DNA of 64,000 bases from the NCBI GenBank assembly GCA_964568145.1, contig CAZMOZ010000009.1, positions 1 to 64,000 on the forward strand, given 5' to 3'. The stretch comes from DSVZ01 sp964568145. Its GTDB lineage: Bacteria; Verrucomicrobiota; Verrucomicrobiia; Limisphaerales; J093. The position numbers and the translations under genes are program-made. The notes under the pieces are model-generated. The model was given only the letters and a program-made list of their open reading frames with translations, had not been told where the DNA came from and made no database searches. This document shows positions 51,440 to 59,375 of the stretch, one piece after another (position 1 is the first letter of the stretch; every line of letters starts with the position of its first letter).

Positions 51440-52975
51440 TTACGCCACGCCGGTGAACGCGCGGCGGGCATACCAGTTGGCGGTTTCGCCGAGCAGCCTG
51501 GATTCGGTCTCCACCGCCAGGGCGGCGAATTCGTTTTCCGAGCCGGCCTGGTTCAACAGCGCGGTCTGGGCTTTGAGGAAATCCAGCATCTCCTCGTAGA
51601 TATGCGTGCGGGCTTCCAGGTCCAACGAGGCGGCCAGCGACAGCGCGGCCATGGCGACCACCGGGAGCAGCACCGCTAGGAAACCCAGCGTGGCCACGAC
51701 CGCCCCGCCCGAGCCGATGTAAAACGCGCCGCGGGCCAGCTTCAGCCTGCCCCGGGCGCCTGCCAGCTCCCCGTCGTAATAGTCAATCTGGCCCTTCTTC
51801 GGCTGCTTCAGCCGCTCGCTCACGTAGCGGTCGCGCCGGGCTTTCCAGCCGGCCGGGTCCAACGCGCGCCGGCCCTGGAGGTGCAGGACGTTCAGGGTGC
51901 GGAGGAGCGGCCGCAGTTCCCCGGGCATGGGCAGTTCGAAGAGATGCCGCAGGGCCCGCGGCACGCCGGCCAGCGGGTTGACCGAGCGGGCGACCTCCGC
52001 CGTCAGCCGCGCCAGCGCCCAGCGTTGCGCCGCGCACGAGCGGTGCAGCCACTCGTGGTACCCCAGGCCGGCCAGCAGCCACGGCACCCAGCCGGACAGG
52101 TGGTCCTTGAACGCCCACAAGGCCGTCGCCGTGGCCAGCACGTGCGTGCCCACGATGACGGGCGCCGCCAGCGTGAAACGCCGCCGCATCTGCCCGGCCT
52201 TCGCGCTGGCAAACGTCTTCAGCGCCTCCCGATACCGCGCCGGCTCCGGCCGGCCGCACCCGCCGTACTCCAGCTCGTCCAGGGGCGGCGGCAGGACGGG
52301 CGGCACAAAGCCGGCCTGCCGCGCGGGCGGCGCGTCCGGCGGTGGGTTCCAATGCCACGTCTCCTCGAATTTCGGCGCGCCTCCCGGCCCCGCGCCGACC
52401 CGGATTTCCAGCACCGGCCGATGCCGGCGCTCGGCCAGGGCCAACAGGTCCCGGGTGCCGCCGGGCTTGCCCCCGGCCTCGGCGCGCACCAGGCACACCA
52501 GCGCGTCGCTCACCCGCGCCAGCTCCAGGTTCACGTCCTCGAAGCGCGCGTGGCGGTCCGCCGCCTCGCTGAGGACGCGTTCCTGGATGACGTGCGGGCT
52601 CTCGAACAGGGCGCGGGCCTCCGCGCGCTGGTCCGGCGGGAAGTCCGGCCCCGCGCTGCCCGTGGCGGCCAGGAAGTCCTCGCGCGGCTGGGGCAGAAAC
52701 ACCCGCTGCGGCCAGCCCAGCTCGCGGCAGGCCCGCGTGAAGAGCGTGTCCGCCCCGGCCGCCAGCGACGACACGCCGCAGACGAAATGGCGCTGCCCCA
52801 GGCCCAGTTCGTCCGGCAGCCGGCGCAGCCGTTCCGTGAGCCAACGCCCCACCGCCGCCTCGAACACCGCCGCCTACACGCCCGGAGGCGCATGGGGATC
52901 GAGCAGACGCCGCGAGCCCCCGAAGCCGGGTTGCACGACCAGCGGCAGCGGGCGGTCAGCGGCTTTCTTTTTCAT
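51440..52975 (-). pseudogene. SLOG-SLATT-like membrane protein interrupted by an in-frame amber codon
   Basis: From ATG 52975 the frame reads PLVVQPGFGGSRRLLDPHAP, then TAG at 52874-52876. After it the same frame continues without a break for about 478 codons. The N-terminal half is SLOG/LOG-like: glycine-rich GFGGSRR strand, then VCGVSSLAAGADTLFTRACR, LPQPREDF and DALVCLVRAEAGG. The second half has two hydrophobic segments (IVGTHVLATATALWAF; GGAVVATLGFLAVLLPVVAM) and a terminal helix 'LAVETESRLLGETANWYARR', as in SLATT effector domains of nucleotide-sensing conflict systems. Because the fold needs the first glycine strand, the stop most likely kills the gene unless it is suppressed or restart at GTG 52867 works. 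Confidence 0.6.
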
Positions 52976-53326
52976 GGCGGGGGAACGGACGGCTCAAGAA
53001 GCGCGGAGTCCTTGCCGGGCTGGCGGCGGGGCGGCGTCCGGGAGTGCGGCGGTCCGCTGCCGATTTTTCGGCACCGGGCGGCACAGGCCAGAGCGCCGGG
53101 GGACTGGCGCACTCCAAAAGCTTCGCGGGTTCCGGGCGTCATTCGGGTGTGAATAGCGGTTTCAGTTGGGCGTGAAGCTGGCGCCTGGACGGGTCCGGTT
53201 CCGCCCGCCACGGGCGGCAGGGCCCAAGGCCCGGCCGGACGCCAGCCCAGGGCAACGCCCTGGGAAGCGGGCAAGCAGAGACCGCCAGCCCCCGCGGGGC
53301 GGCACAAACGCCGCGGCGGCCGCAGT
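52976..53326. repeat. Intergenic region with repeat and left palindromes of the transposase unit
   Basis: 53041-53115 has GGAGTGCGGCGGTCC on the left and GGACTGGCGCACTCC on the right, an inverted repeat family whose right arm (GCCGCACTCCAAAAC) recurs near 62904. 53213-53305 holds three hairpins next to the transposase gene: GGGCCCAAGGCCCGG, CCCAGGGCAACGCCCTGGG and CCCCGCGGGG. Confidence 0.65.
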
Positions 53327-53782
53327 TCAATCCCACATGGAGCGTTCATCAATCTCGATGCCGTGCTTCCGGCACAACGCACGAACCTCATCCTGGAACG
53401 ACACCGTGCGGTGATGCGCCTCCTGCCCGGCAATGTAGGCGCGAACCTGCTCCACATTCGACTGACTGACGGAGAACGCGCCGTATCCGCCCTGCCAGAA
53501 GAAGTCGCGGTGGTGCGCTCCCTGTTCCTTCATCCACTTCGACGTGGCCTTTTTCGCCTCCTCCACCAACTGCGCGATGGTCACGGTGCGCGAGAGGTTG
53601 CAGAAGATGTGAACGTGGTCCGCCACCCCGTTGAGGAGAATCGGCTCGCCGCCGGGGTGTTGCAGCACCCCGGCCATGTAGGCGTGCAGCCGCGTCCGCA
53701 CCTCCGCGTCGCGGAGAAACGGTGCGCGGTGCTTCGTGCTGAAGACGACATGGAGGACGACGCGGGCAAGTGACTGTGGCAC
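53327..53782 (-). CDS. IS200/IS605-type Y1 transposase, REP-associated (RAYT-like)
   Basis: 151 residues from GTG 53782. The HUH motif is HVHIF (His56, His58), and the catalytic Tyr116 is in NVEQVRAYIAGQEAHH. The opening PQSLARVVLHVVFSTKHRAP and the WQGGYGAFSVS motif are typical of the Y1 transposase family that mobilises single-stranded, hairpin-tipped DNA. The gene is flanked on both sides by matching palindromes in opposite orientation (53213-53305 and 53788-53890). It has no TnpB partner. The element appears inserted at the end of the TIR-STAND gene. Confidence 0.9.
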   Translation of the reverse strand: MPQSLARVVLHVVFSTKHRAPFLRDAEVRTRLHAYMAGVLQHPGGEPILLNGVADHVHIFCNLSRTVTIAQLVEEAKKATSKWMKEQGAHHRDFFWQGGYGAFSVSQSNVEQVRAYIAGQEAHHRTVSFQDEVRALCRKHGIEIDERSMWD

Positions 53783-53787
53783 GGCGG

Positions 53788-53890
53788 GGATTGTATCGCC
53801 CCGTCGGGGCTTTTCACATTTTGGATTTCCGGCAGCCAGGGCGTTGCCCTGGGCTGGCTCGGGGCCGGGCCTTTGGCCCTCTGGGCTCAA
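53788..53890. repeat. Right-hand palindromes of the transposase unit
   Basis: GCCCCGTCGGGGC near 53799-53811, CCAGGGCGTTGCCCTGG at 53836-53852 and GGCCGGGCCTTTGGCCC near 53863-53878 mirror the three hairpins at 53213-53305. They also form the last codons of the TIR-STAND reading frame. Confidence 0.75.
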
Positions 53891-56143
53891 GTTTCCGCCG
53901 AAGCTGTTCGTGGAATTCCTGGTCCTGCGCGGACAGAAAACGGCCTTCCCGTTTCATCCCGTCCAGGATTTCAAAGGCCCTCCGCCACCATTTCATTGCG
54001 TCACCCGGGCCGGTTTGCTCGGTCAGACGCGCCAGCTTCCAGCAAGAAACCCATACGTCGCGGGCGGCCTGGGCCGACTGGGGATTGGCCCGCCGCAGGT
54101 CTTCGCGGACTTGGAGGCTGCGCTGGTAATGGCCCAAGGCCGCCTCGGCGGCGCCCGGCTGCCCGCGCGCGGCCAGAAAAGCCGCCAGTGTATTGAGCGA
54201 TGCTGAGGTGCTGCGCTCGTTGTCGGCGGACTTCGGTAGTTGCTCTTGTGCGGTGAGAATGCGTTCAAAGAAGGAGATTCCACGCGCCAGCGAGCCGTGC
54301 TGGCCCTCGAAGTCGGCAGCGACCTGCGCGGAGCGCAGCAACGCGGGGGTGGGTGGGCGGGCGGCAATGAGGTAGTCCAGTTGGTCGCGCAGCCAGGGAT
54401 GTTGGGCGCGCACGCCGTAGTCAGCCTGCTCGGCACCTTCCTGGAACCGGTAGGCGAGCGCGGTGAGGAACTGGTCGAGGTCGGCGAGGTGGCTTATTTG
54501 TAGTGCCGGCTTTAGCCGGTCAGGTGCGGGCGCCCCAGAGCCGCCTAAAGGCGGGACTACGAACGAGGAGACATGCTCCGCCACCAGCCGGTGGATGCGG
54601 ACGACTTGGGGCAATTGTTCGACGTGGCGGTCGTCCACCTCCAATTCGCGCGCGGGGTGAAGCAGGCGCAGGCCGCGCAGCTCGCGCCAGACGGCGGGCC
54701 ATTTCGGTGGTTGGTGCGGCTGGTCTTCCAGGTCCGCGGCGTGACGCTGGCGGGTGAGGGTTTCCAGCCAGCCCAGCGGGATTTCGTCCGGCATCAGCAG
54801 GCTGGCGAACTCCAGCGCGGTGCGCGCGGGCGGGCTGAGGCGGTCGAGGGACCAACGGATGAGCGTGCCGATGTGGTTTTGCGCCACGTCGGCGCTGTGG
54901 CGGATTTGGGCCTGTACGGCGGTCTCGCCGGCCAGGGTGTCCACCGGCGCGACCAGCCCCTCCCGGTCCAACCGCGGCAGGTAGTGCGAGGGCGCGTAGC
55001 CGTCGCGGGCGCGGTCGCCGAGGTAGGCGGCCACGAGTTCCACCGCCAAGGTGTAACCGCCCAGCGCGCGGGCGATCGAGCGGGCGGCCTCTTCATCGGC
55101 CGCGCTGGCGAAGCGGTGGTCGGGCTGGAAATCGGCCAGCAGGCGCACGGCGTCGGCCTCCGGCAACATGCTCACCGCGACGAGGGCAAAGGCGCGGTGG
55201 CCGCCGCCGAACTTCGCGGGATCGAGCCGGGTGGTGACGATGAGTTCGAGCCATTGCTCGGCGGGCAGCAGGGCGACTTGCGTGGCCGCGAGCAGCTCGG
55301 GCCGGTCCACGTTGTCCAGGATGAGCAGGGCGCGGGGCTGTTTGAGTTCGGGCGGGTCGTTATCCGGGCAGTGGCGCTCCGGCAGGGTGCGCAGGGCCTC
55401 GCGCAGGACAGCCACGCGGGCGGCGGGGGTAGTCGAGCACGGCCTGGGCGGCGCGGGGGTAGTCGGCGCGGTGGTCGTCCGTGAGCCGCAGCGGCTCGGC
55501 GAGGAAGACGGGCTGCTGGGTGGCGGGATCGAAGCGCAGGACGCAGGCGCGCTGGAACAAGGGCGAATCGGCCAGCCGCAGGAGCACCGCGCCCAGCTCG
55601 GTGAAACCCTCGCAACCCACCTCCCAAGTTCCGCCGGCGGCATACCACTCGGCGTAGGCGTGGGCGTACTGGCGGGCCAGCGCGGTCTTGCCCAGGCCGC
55701 CGGGGGAGAAGGCGGCGGCAATCATGCTCCGCCCGCCCATGCCGCGCCCGCCGCTCTGCGGGCCGCCGGTGAGCATGATGTCGTGCAGCTCGCGCAATTC
55801 GCGGTGCTGCCCGACGAAGTGCTCGTGGGCGCGCGGGATGTTGCCGGGGGCGAGGTCGGCCAGGGCCAGGCGATCCAGCCGGCGGGCGATGTGGCGGTCC
55901 AGGCCGGCGAGGCGCTCGGCCAGGGTGCGGAGGTCGGCGGCGCCAGTCGGCGCCTTCGTCAATGGACTGCTCGTCGAAGAAGAGGTTGAGCTCGCGGCCG
56001 GAATAGGCTTTGTGGCGGCGCTTGAGCTCGACCACAAAAGCGGTGACCCAGCCCTCGCCAGCAGCGTTGACGGGCTTTTTGTTGTCTTCCCGGGAGTAGC
56101 TGATGAACAACGCGCAGGGGCGGGTGGACGGCTCGGTGTTCAC
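53814..56143 (-). pseudogene. TIR-STAND NTPase (TIR-NB-ARC-TPR type) broken by two frameshifts
   Basis: From GTG 56143: CALFISYSREDNKKPVNAAG and LNLFFDEQSIDEGADWRR are the first half of a TIR domain. Near 55933-55945 the frame changes and the rest of the TIR domain is missing. The second frame encodes HEHFVGQHRELRELHDIM, the P-loop SPGGLGKTALARQYA and TWEVGCEGFTE. A C5 run (G5 at 55425-55429) shifts to the third frame: PRALLILDNVDRPELL (Walker B), VTTRLDPAKFGG, GGYTLAVELVAAYLG, the winged-helix part and TPR-like helices to 53814. The final residues (KARPRASPGQRPG) are translated repeat of the transposase flank. In animals and plants this architecture is an immune sensor; in bacteria it is a predicted phage-defence effector. 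Confidence 0.75.
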
Positions 56144-56267
56144 GGGCGGCGTCGGGCTTGACTGCGGGATTCTGACGGGGCGGCGCGCGGGTGTCGAGAC
56201 TGGAGGGCGCCGCCGCCTTTACGCCCCGGGCTTGACCGCGTCCGGGCGCGGTTCCTAGCCTCCGGCC

Positions 56268-57695
56268 ATGGGAACCGAGGCGGTGACGCCCAACCCGTGG
56301 ATGATCCTGCCGTTTGGCGCGCTGCTCGCCGCCATCGCGCTCGCCCCGCTGGCCTTCCCCGGCTGGTGGGCGCGACATTACCCCAAGGTGGCGCTCTCCC
56401 TGGGCGCCGTGACGCTGGCCTATTACCTCCTGGGCCTGCACGCCTACGGGCAGGTGGCGCACGTCGCCCATGAGTACGCCAGTTTCATCGCGCTGATCGG
56501 GTCGCTGTTCGTGGTCTCGGGCGGCATCCACATCACGGTGAAGGGCGAGGCCACGCCGCTGGCGAACGTGGTCTTCCTGCTGGTGGGCGCGGTGGTCGCG
56601 AACGTGCTGGGCACCACCGGCGCCTCGATGCTGCTCATCCGGCCCTGGCTGCGGCTGAACAAGTACCGGCTCACGGCGCATCACGTGGTGTTCTTCATCT
56701 TCATCGTGGCCAACGTGGGCGGCTGCCTCACGCCCATTGGCGATCCGCCGCTGTTTCTCGGCTACCTGCGCGGCATCCCGTTCTGGTGGGTGGCGGAGCA
56801 CTGCTGGCCGATGTGGCTCGTGGGTGTGGGCCTGTTGCTGGCGATCTTTTACGCGCTGGACCGGCGGAATTACCTGAAGGCGCCGCGCGAAGTCCGCGAG
56901 CGGCTGGCGGAGCCGGCGGACACGTGGCGCTTCGAGGGGTTGGGCAACCTCGCCTTCCTCGCGGTGATCCTCGGCGCGGTGTTCCTCCGGCAGCCGCCGT
57001 TTCTGCGCGAGGCCATCATGCTGGCGGCGGCGGCCGGGTCGTATTTCACCACCCAGCCGCACGTCCACGCGGCCAACCAGTTCAACTTCCACCCCATCCA
57101 GGAGGTGGCGATCCTGTTCGTCGGCATCTTCGCCACGATGATGCCCGCGCTGGACTGGCTCCAGGGCCACGCCGACGGCTTCGGCCGGCCCTCGCCTGGG
57201 CTGTTTTACTGGGCGGCCGGGACGCTGAGCGGCGTGCTGGACAACGCGCCCACGTATCTGAGCTTCCTCAGCGCGGAAATCGGCCTGTTCGCCCCGGCGG
57301 AAGTGGTGCGGGCCGTGCAGACCGCGCTGGCCCAGGGCGCGGCAAACCCGGCCGCCGCCATCGTCGCGTCGCCGGAAGTGCTGGGCGCGGTGGCGGGGCT
57401 GCGGGAATACTTCGCGGCCGAGCTGGCGGCGGGCCGGGTGACGGTCGAGCACATCCAGATCGCGGAGCTGCTGGGCGTGCCGGCGTACAACCGGTTCATC
57501 GTGGCCATCAGCGTGGGCGCCGTCTTTTTCGGCGCCTGCACGTACATCGGCAACGGCCCCAACTTCATGGTCAAATCCATCGCCGACCATCAGAAGGCGC
57601 GCACGCCGACGTTCCTCGGCTACGTGTTCCGCTTCACGCTCCCGTACCTGCTGCCAGTGCTGGTGGTGGTGTGGTGGCTGTTCTTCCGGGGCTGA
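56268..57695 (+). CDS. Na+/H+ antiporter of the NhaD/citrate-transporter superfamily
   Basis: 475 residues with about 11-12 hydrophobic helices. The signature CLTPIGDPPLFLGYLRGIPF near 158-177 and the second-half pair SGVLDNAPTYLSFL and ACTYIGNGPNFMVKSIAD match the NhaD-like/ArsB-like antiporter domain found in many 'sodium:proton antiporter' proteins. The short stretch VGAVVANVLGTTGASMLLIR is the first discontinuous helix. It probably exchanges Na+ for H+ across the inner membrane. It starts a block of cation-transport genes running to the right edge. Confidence 0.85.
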   Translation: MGTEAVTPNPWMILPFGALLAAIALAPLAFPGWWARHYPKVALSLGAVTLAYYLLGLHAYGQVAHVAHEYASFIALIGSLFVVSGGIHITVKGEATPLANVVFLLVGAVVANVLGTTGASMLLIRPWLRLNKYRLTAHHVVFFIFIVANVGGCLTPIGDPPLFLGYLRGIPFWWVAEHCWPMWLVGVGLLLAIFYALDRRNYLKAPREVRERLAEPADTWRFEGLGNLAFLAVILGAVFLRQPPFLREAIMLAAAAGSYFTTQPHVHAANQFNFHPIQEVAILFVGIFATMMPALDWLQGHADGFGRPSPGLFYWAAGTLSGVLDNAPTYLSFLSAEIGLFAPAEVVRAVQTALAQGAANPAAAIVASPEVLGAVAGLREYFAAELAAGRVTVEHIQIAELLGVPAYNRFIVAISVGAVFFGACTYIGNGPNFMVKSIADHQKARTPTFLGYVFRFTLPYLLPVLVVVWWLFFRG

Positions 57696-57715
57696 GGCGG
57701 GGCGGTGGCCGAAAG

Positions 57716-57846
57716 GGGTGAATGGGTGATTGGTTAAGAGGGTTACCAAGCCGGAAAGCTTACGCCGGCGTGGCAAATCCGCCGCCCATGCAACTCATTT
57801 AACGATTCCACCTTTCGCCCCCTTAACCATTCCACCATTTAACCCG
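57716..57846. repeat. Second copy of the GGTTAAATGAG-type intergenic element
   Basis: The left arm GGGTGAATGGGTGATTGG and TTAAGA pairs imperfectly with the right arm CCTTAACCATTCCACCATTT and AACCC. It shares the GGAAGCTT/GGAAAGCTT and CATGCAACTCATTT-type interior with 7739-7838. As there, it starts just after a stop codon in TGAGGCGGGGC. Confidence 0.7.
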
Positions 57847-57906
57847 AAAACCAAAGTTAGGCCGGCGGGACGCGCTGCGCTGCGGCCAGCTTCGGTTTTC
57901 GGGTTT
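57841..57906. repeat. CCGAAAACC palindrome, copy 4
   Basis: AACCCGAAAACCAAAGTTAG pairs with CCAGCTTCGGTTTTCGGGTT. It joins the MITE-like element directly on its right, and the GGTTAAA element on its left, so three different repeats sit in one cluster. Confidence 0.8.
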
Positions 57907-58054
57907 AGAGCGTTTTCAATATAACTGGGGCCGCTTGCGACAGCGCTTCCGGCGGGCGGCGTTCACGCCGCTTCCACGCCCGTGTGCCCGAGCACGGTGA
58001 AGCGGGCTGAAGCCCGCGCTCCCCACGCGGCCACAGCTTTAATAAACCGCTCTA
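57906..58054. mobile_element. 149-bp MITE-like element, copy B
   Basis: The ends TAGAGCG and CGCTCTA are a perfect 7-bp terminal inverted repeat. The interior closely matches 18317-18465 and contains CACGCCGCTTCCACGCCCGT, AGCGGGCTGAAGCCCGCGCT and CCCCACGCGGCCACAGCTT in the same order. Between the element and the antiporter start (58229) nothing but the probable promoter is seen. Confidence 0.8.
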
Positions 58055-58228
58055 ACTGCGGCGGAAGCGCTCCACCACAGCCCGCCGCCCGGGTTCATTC
58101 GCGGTCCAACCACCGTTCCGCGGAAACGTACGGTCGGGTTTGCGCTTTGGCCGGGCTTGCCTATTCTCCGGGCACAAGCGGCCGCCCGGAGCCGGCCGGC
58201 GCGCTGACGCAACCCTGGTCCGTGCCCG

Positions 58229-59176
58229 ATGATCCTTAACCTTCTTTTCGTGTTCGCGAGCCTTGGTCTGCTTTACGGCGGCGCGGCGTGGCTGGTGCGC
58301 GGCGGCGCCTCGGCGGCGCTGCGGCTGGGGCTGACGCCGCTGGTCGTGGGGCTGACCATCGTGGCTTATGGCACCAGCATGCCGGAGCTGCTGGTCAGCG
58401 CGAATGCCGCGCTCGTCGGGCAGGGGGACATCGCGCTGGGGAATGTGATCGGCTCGAACATCTTCAACATCGCCGTGATCCTCGGATTGGCGGCCGTGGT
58501 GTGCCCGCTGAAGGTGCAGTTCCAGCTCATCAAGCTGGACGCGCCCGTCATGATCCTCGTGGCCGGGGTGTTCTGGCTGTTGTTTCGCGACGGCCACATC
58601 GGCCGGCTCGAAGCGGCGGGGCTGATTCTCGGCCTCGTGGTGTACACGGCGGGCAACCTTTACCTGGCCCGGCGGCAGACCACCGCGACCGTGGACGCCG
58701 AGTTCACCGAGGCCATGCCCGCCGTGAGCAAACACTGGGCGGCGGACGTCGGTTTCATCGTGTGCGGCCTGGGGTTGCTGATCGCCGGCTCGCGGCTGCT
58801 GGTGGACAATGCCGTGGCGCTGGCGCGGGGCTGGGGCGTGAGCGAGGCGGTGATCGGGCTGACCATCGTCGCCGCCGGCACGAGCATGCCCGAGCTGGCG
58901 ACCTCCGTGGTGGCGGCGCTGAAAAAGCAGCCGGACATCGCGGTGGGCAACGTCGTCGGCTCGAACATCTACAACCTCCTCTGCATTCTGGGCGTGAGCG
59001 GACTGCTGGCGCCGCTGGATGGACCCGGCATCCGGCCGTTCGACCTGTACACGATGATGATCCTGACGGTCGTCCTGCTGCCGATGCTGTGGAGCGGACT
59101 GACGGTGAAGCGCTGGGAAGGCGCGGTGCTGCTGGCCGGCTACGCGGTTTATCTCGCGGTGTTGTGGCCGAAATGA
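58229..59176 (+). CDS. Calcium/sodium antiporter (CaCA family, YrbG-like)
   Basis: 315 residues, ten hydrophobic helices in two inverted halves. Each half carries the alpha-repeat: LTIVAYGTSMPELLVS with GNVIGSNIFNIAVILG in the first, LTIVAAGTSMPELATS with GNVVGSNIYNLLCILG in the second. These are the ion-binding GTSxPE and GNxxGSNxxN motifs. It exchanges Ca2+ (or K+) for Na+ or H+ in the inner membrane. The two halves and total length match bacterial YrbG-type proteins exactly. Confidence 0.95.
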   Translation: MILNLLFVFASLGLLYGGAAWLVRGGASAALRLGLTPLVVGLTIVAYGTSMPELLVSANAALVGQGDIALGNVIGSNIFNIAVILGLAAVVCPLKVQFQLIKLDAPVMILVAGVFWLLFRDGHIGRLEAAGLILGLVVYTAGNLYLARRQTTATVDAEFTEAMPAVSKHWAADVGFIVCGLGLLIAGSRLLVDNAVALARGWGVSEAVIGLTIVAAGTSMPELATSVVAALKKQPDIAVGNVVGSNIYNLLCILGVSGLLAPLDGPGIRPFDLYTMMILTVVLLPMLWSGLTVKRWEGAVLLAGYAVYLAVLWPK

Positions 59177-59248
59177 ATGCGGTCGTGGACGCAACTCACT
59201 TTCCCGCACGCAATGTCTGCCGTCGCGTAGCGGCCGGCATCCGACTGG

Positions 59249-59306
59249 CGGGTCGCCTCTCGCTGAGAGGCGACATTGTCCGGCCTTCGGGCCGGAGGCC
59301 GGCTGC
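59249..59306. repeat. Double hairpin, copy 5
   Basis: GGTCGCCTCTCGCTGAGAGGCGAC lies at the left (split here: GTCGCCTCTCGC then TGAGAGGCGAC). GTCCGGCCTTCGGGCCGG and AGGCCGG are at the right. It lies in the 199-base gap before mrpA, which shows no other element apart from the presumed promoter. Confidence 0.6.
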
Positions 59307-59375
59307 CAAGCGTCGGGCGGGTGCGCTTCCCGGCCCAATTGCCTGGACTGAACCTGGCTTCGCCCTTCCACCCGC

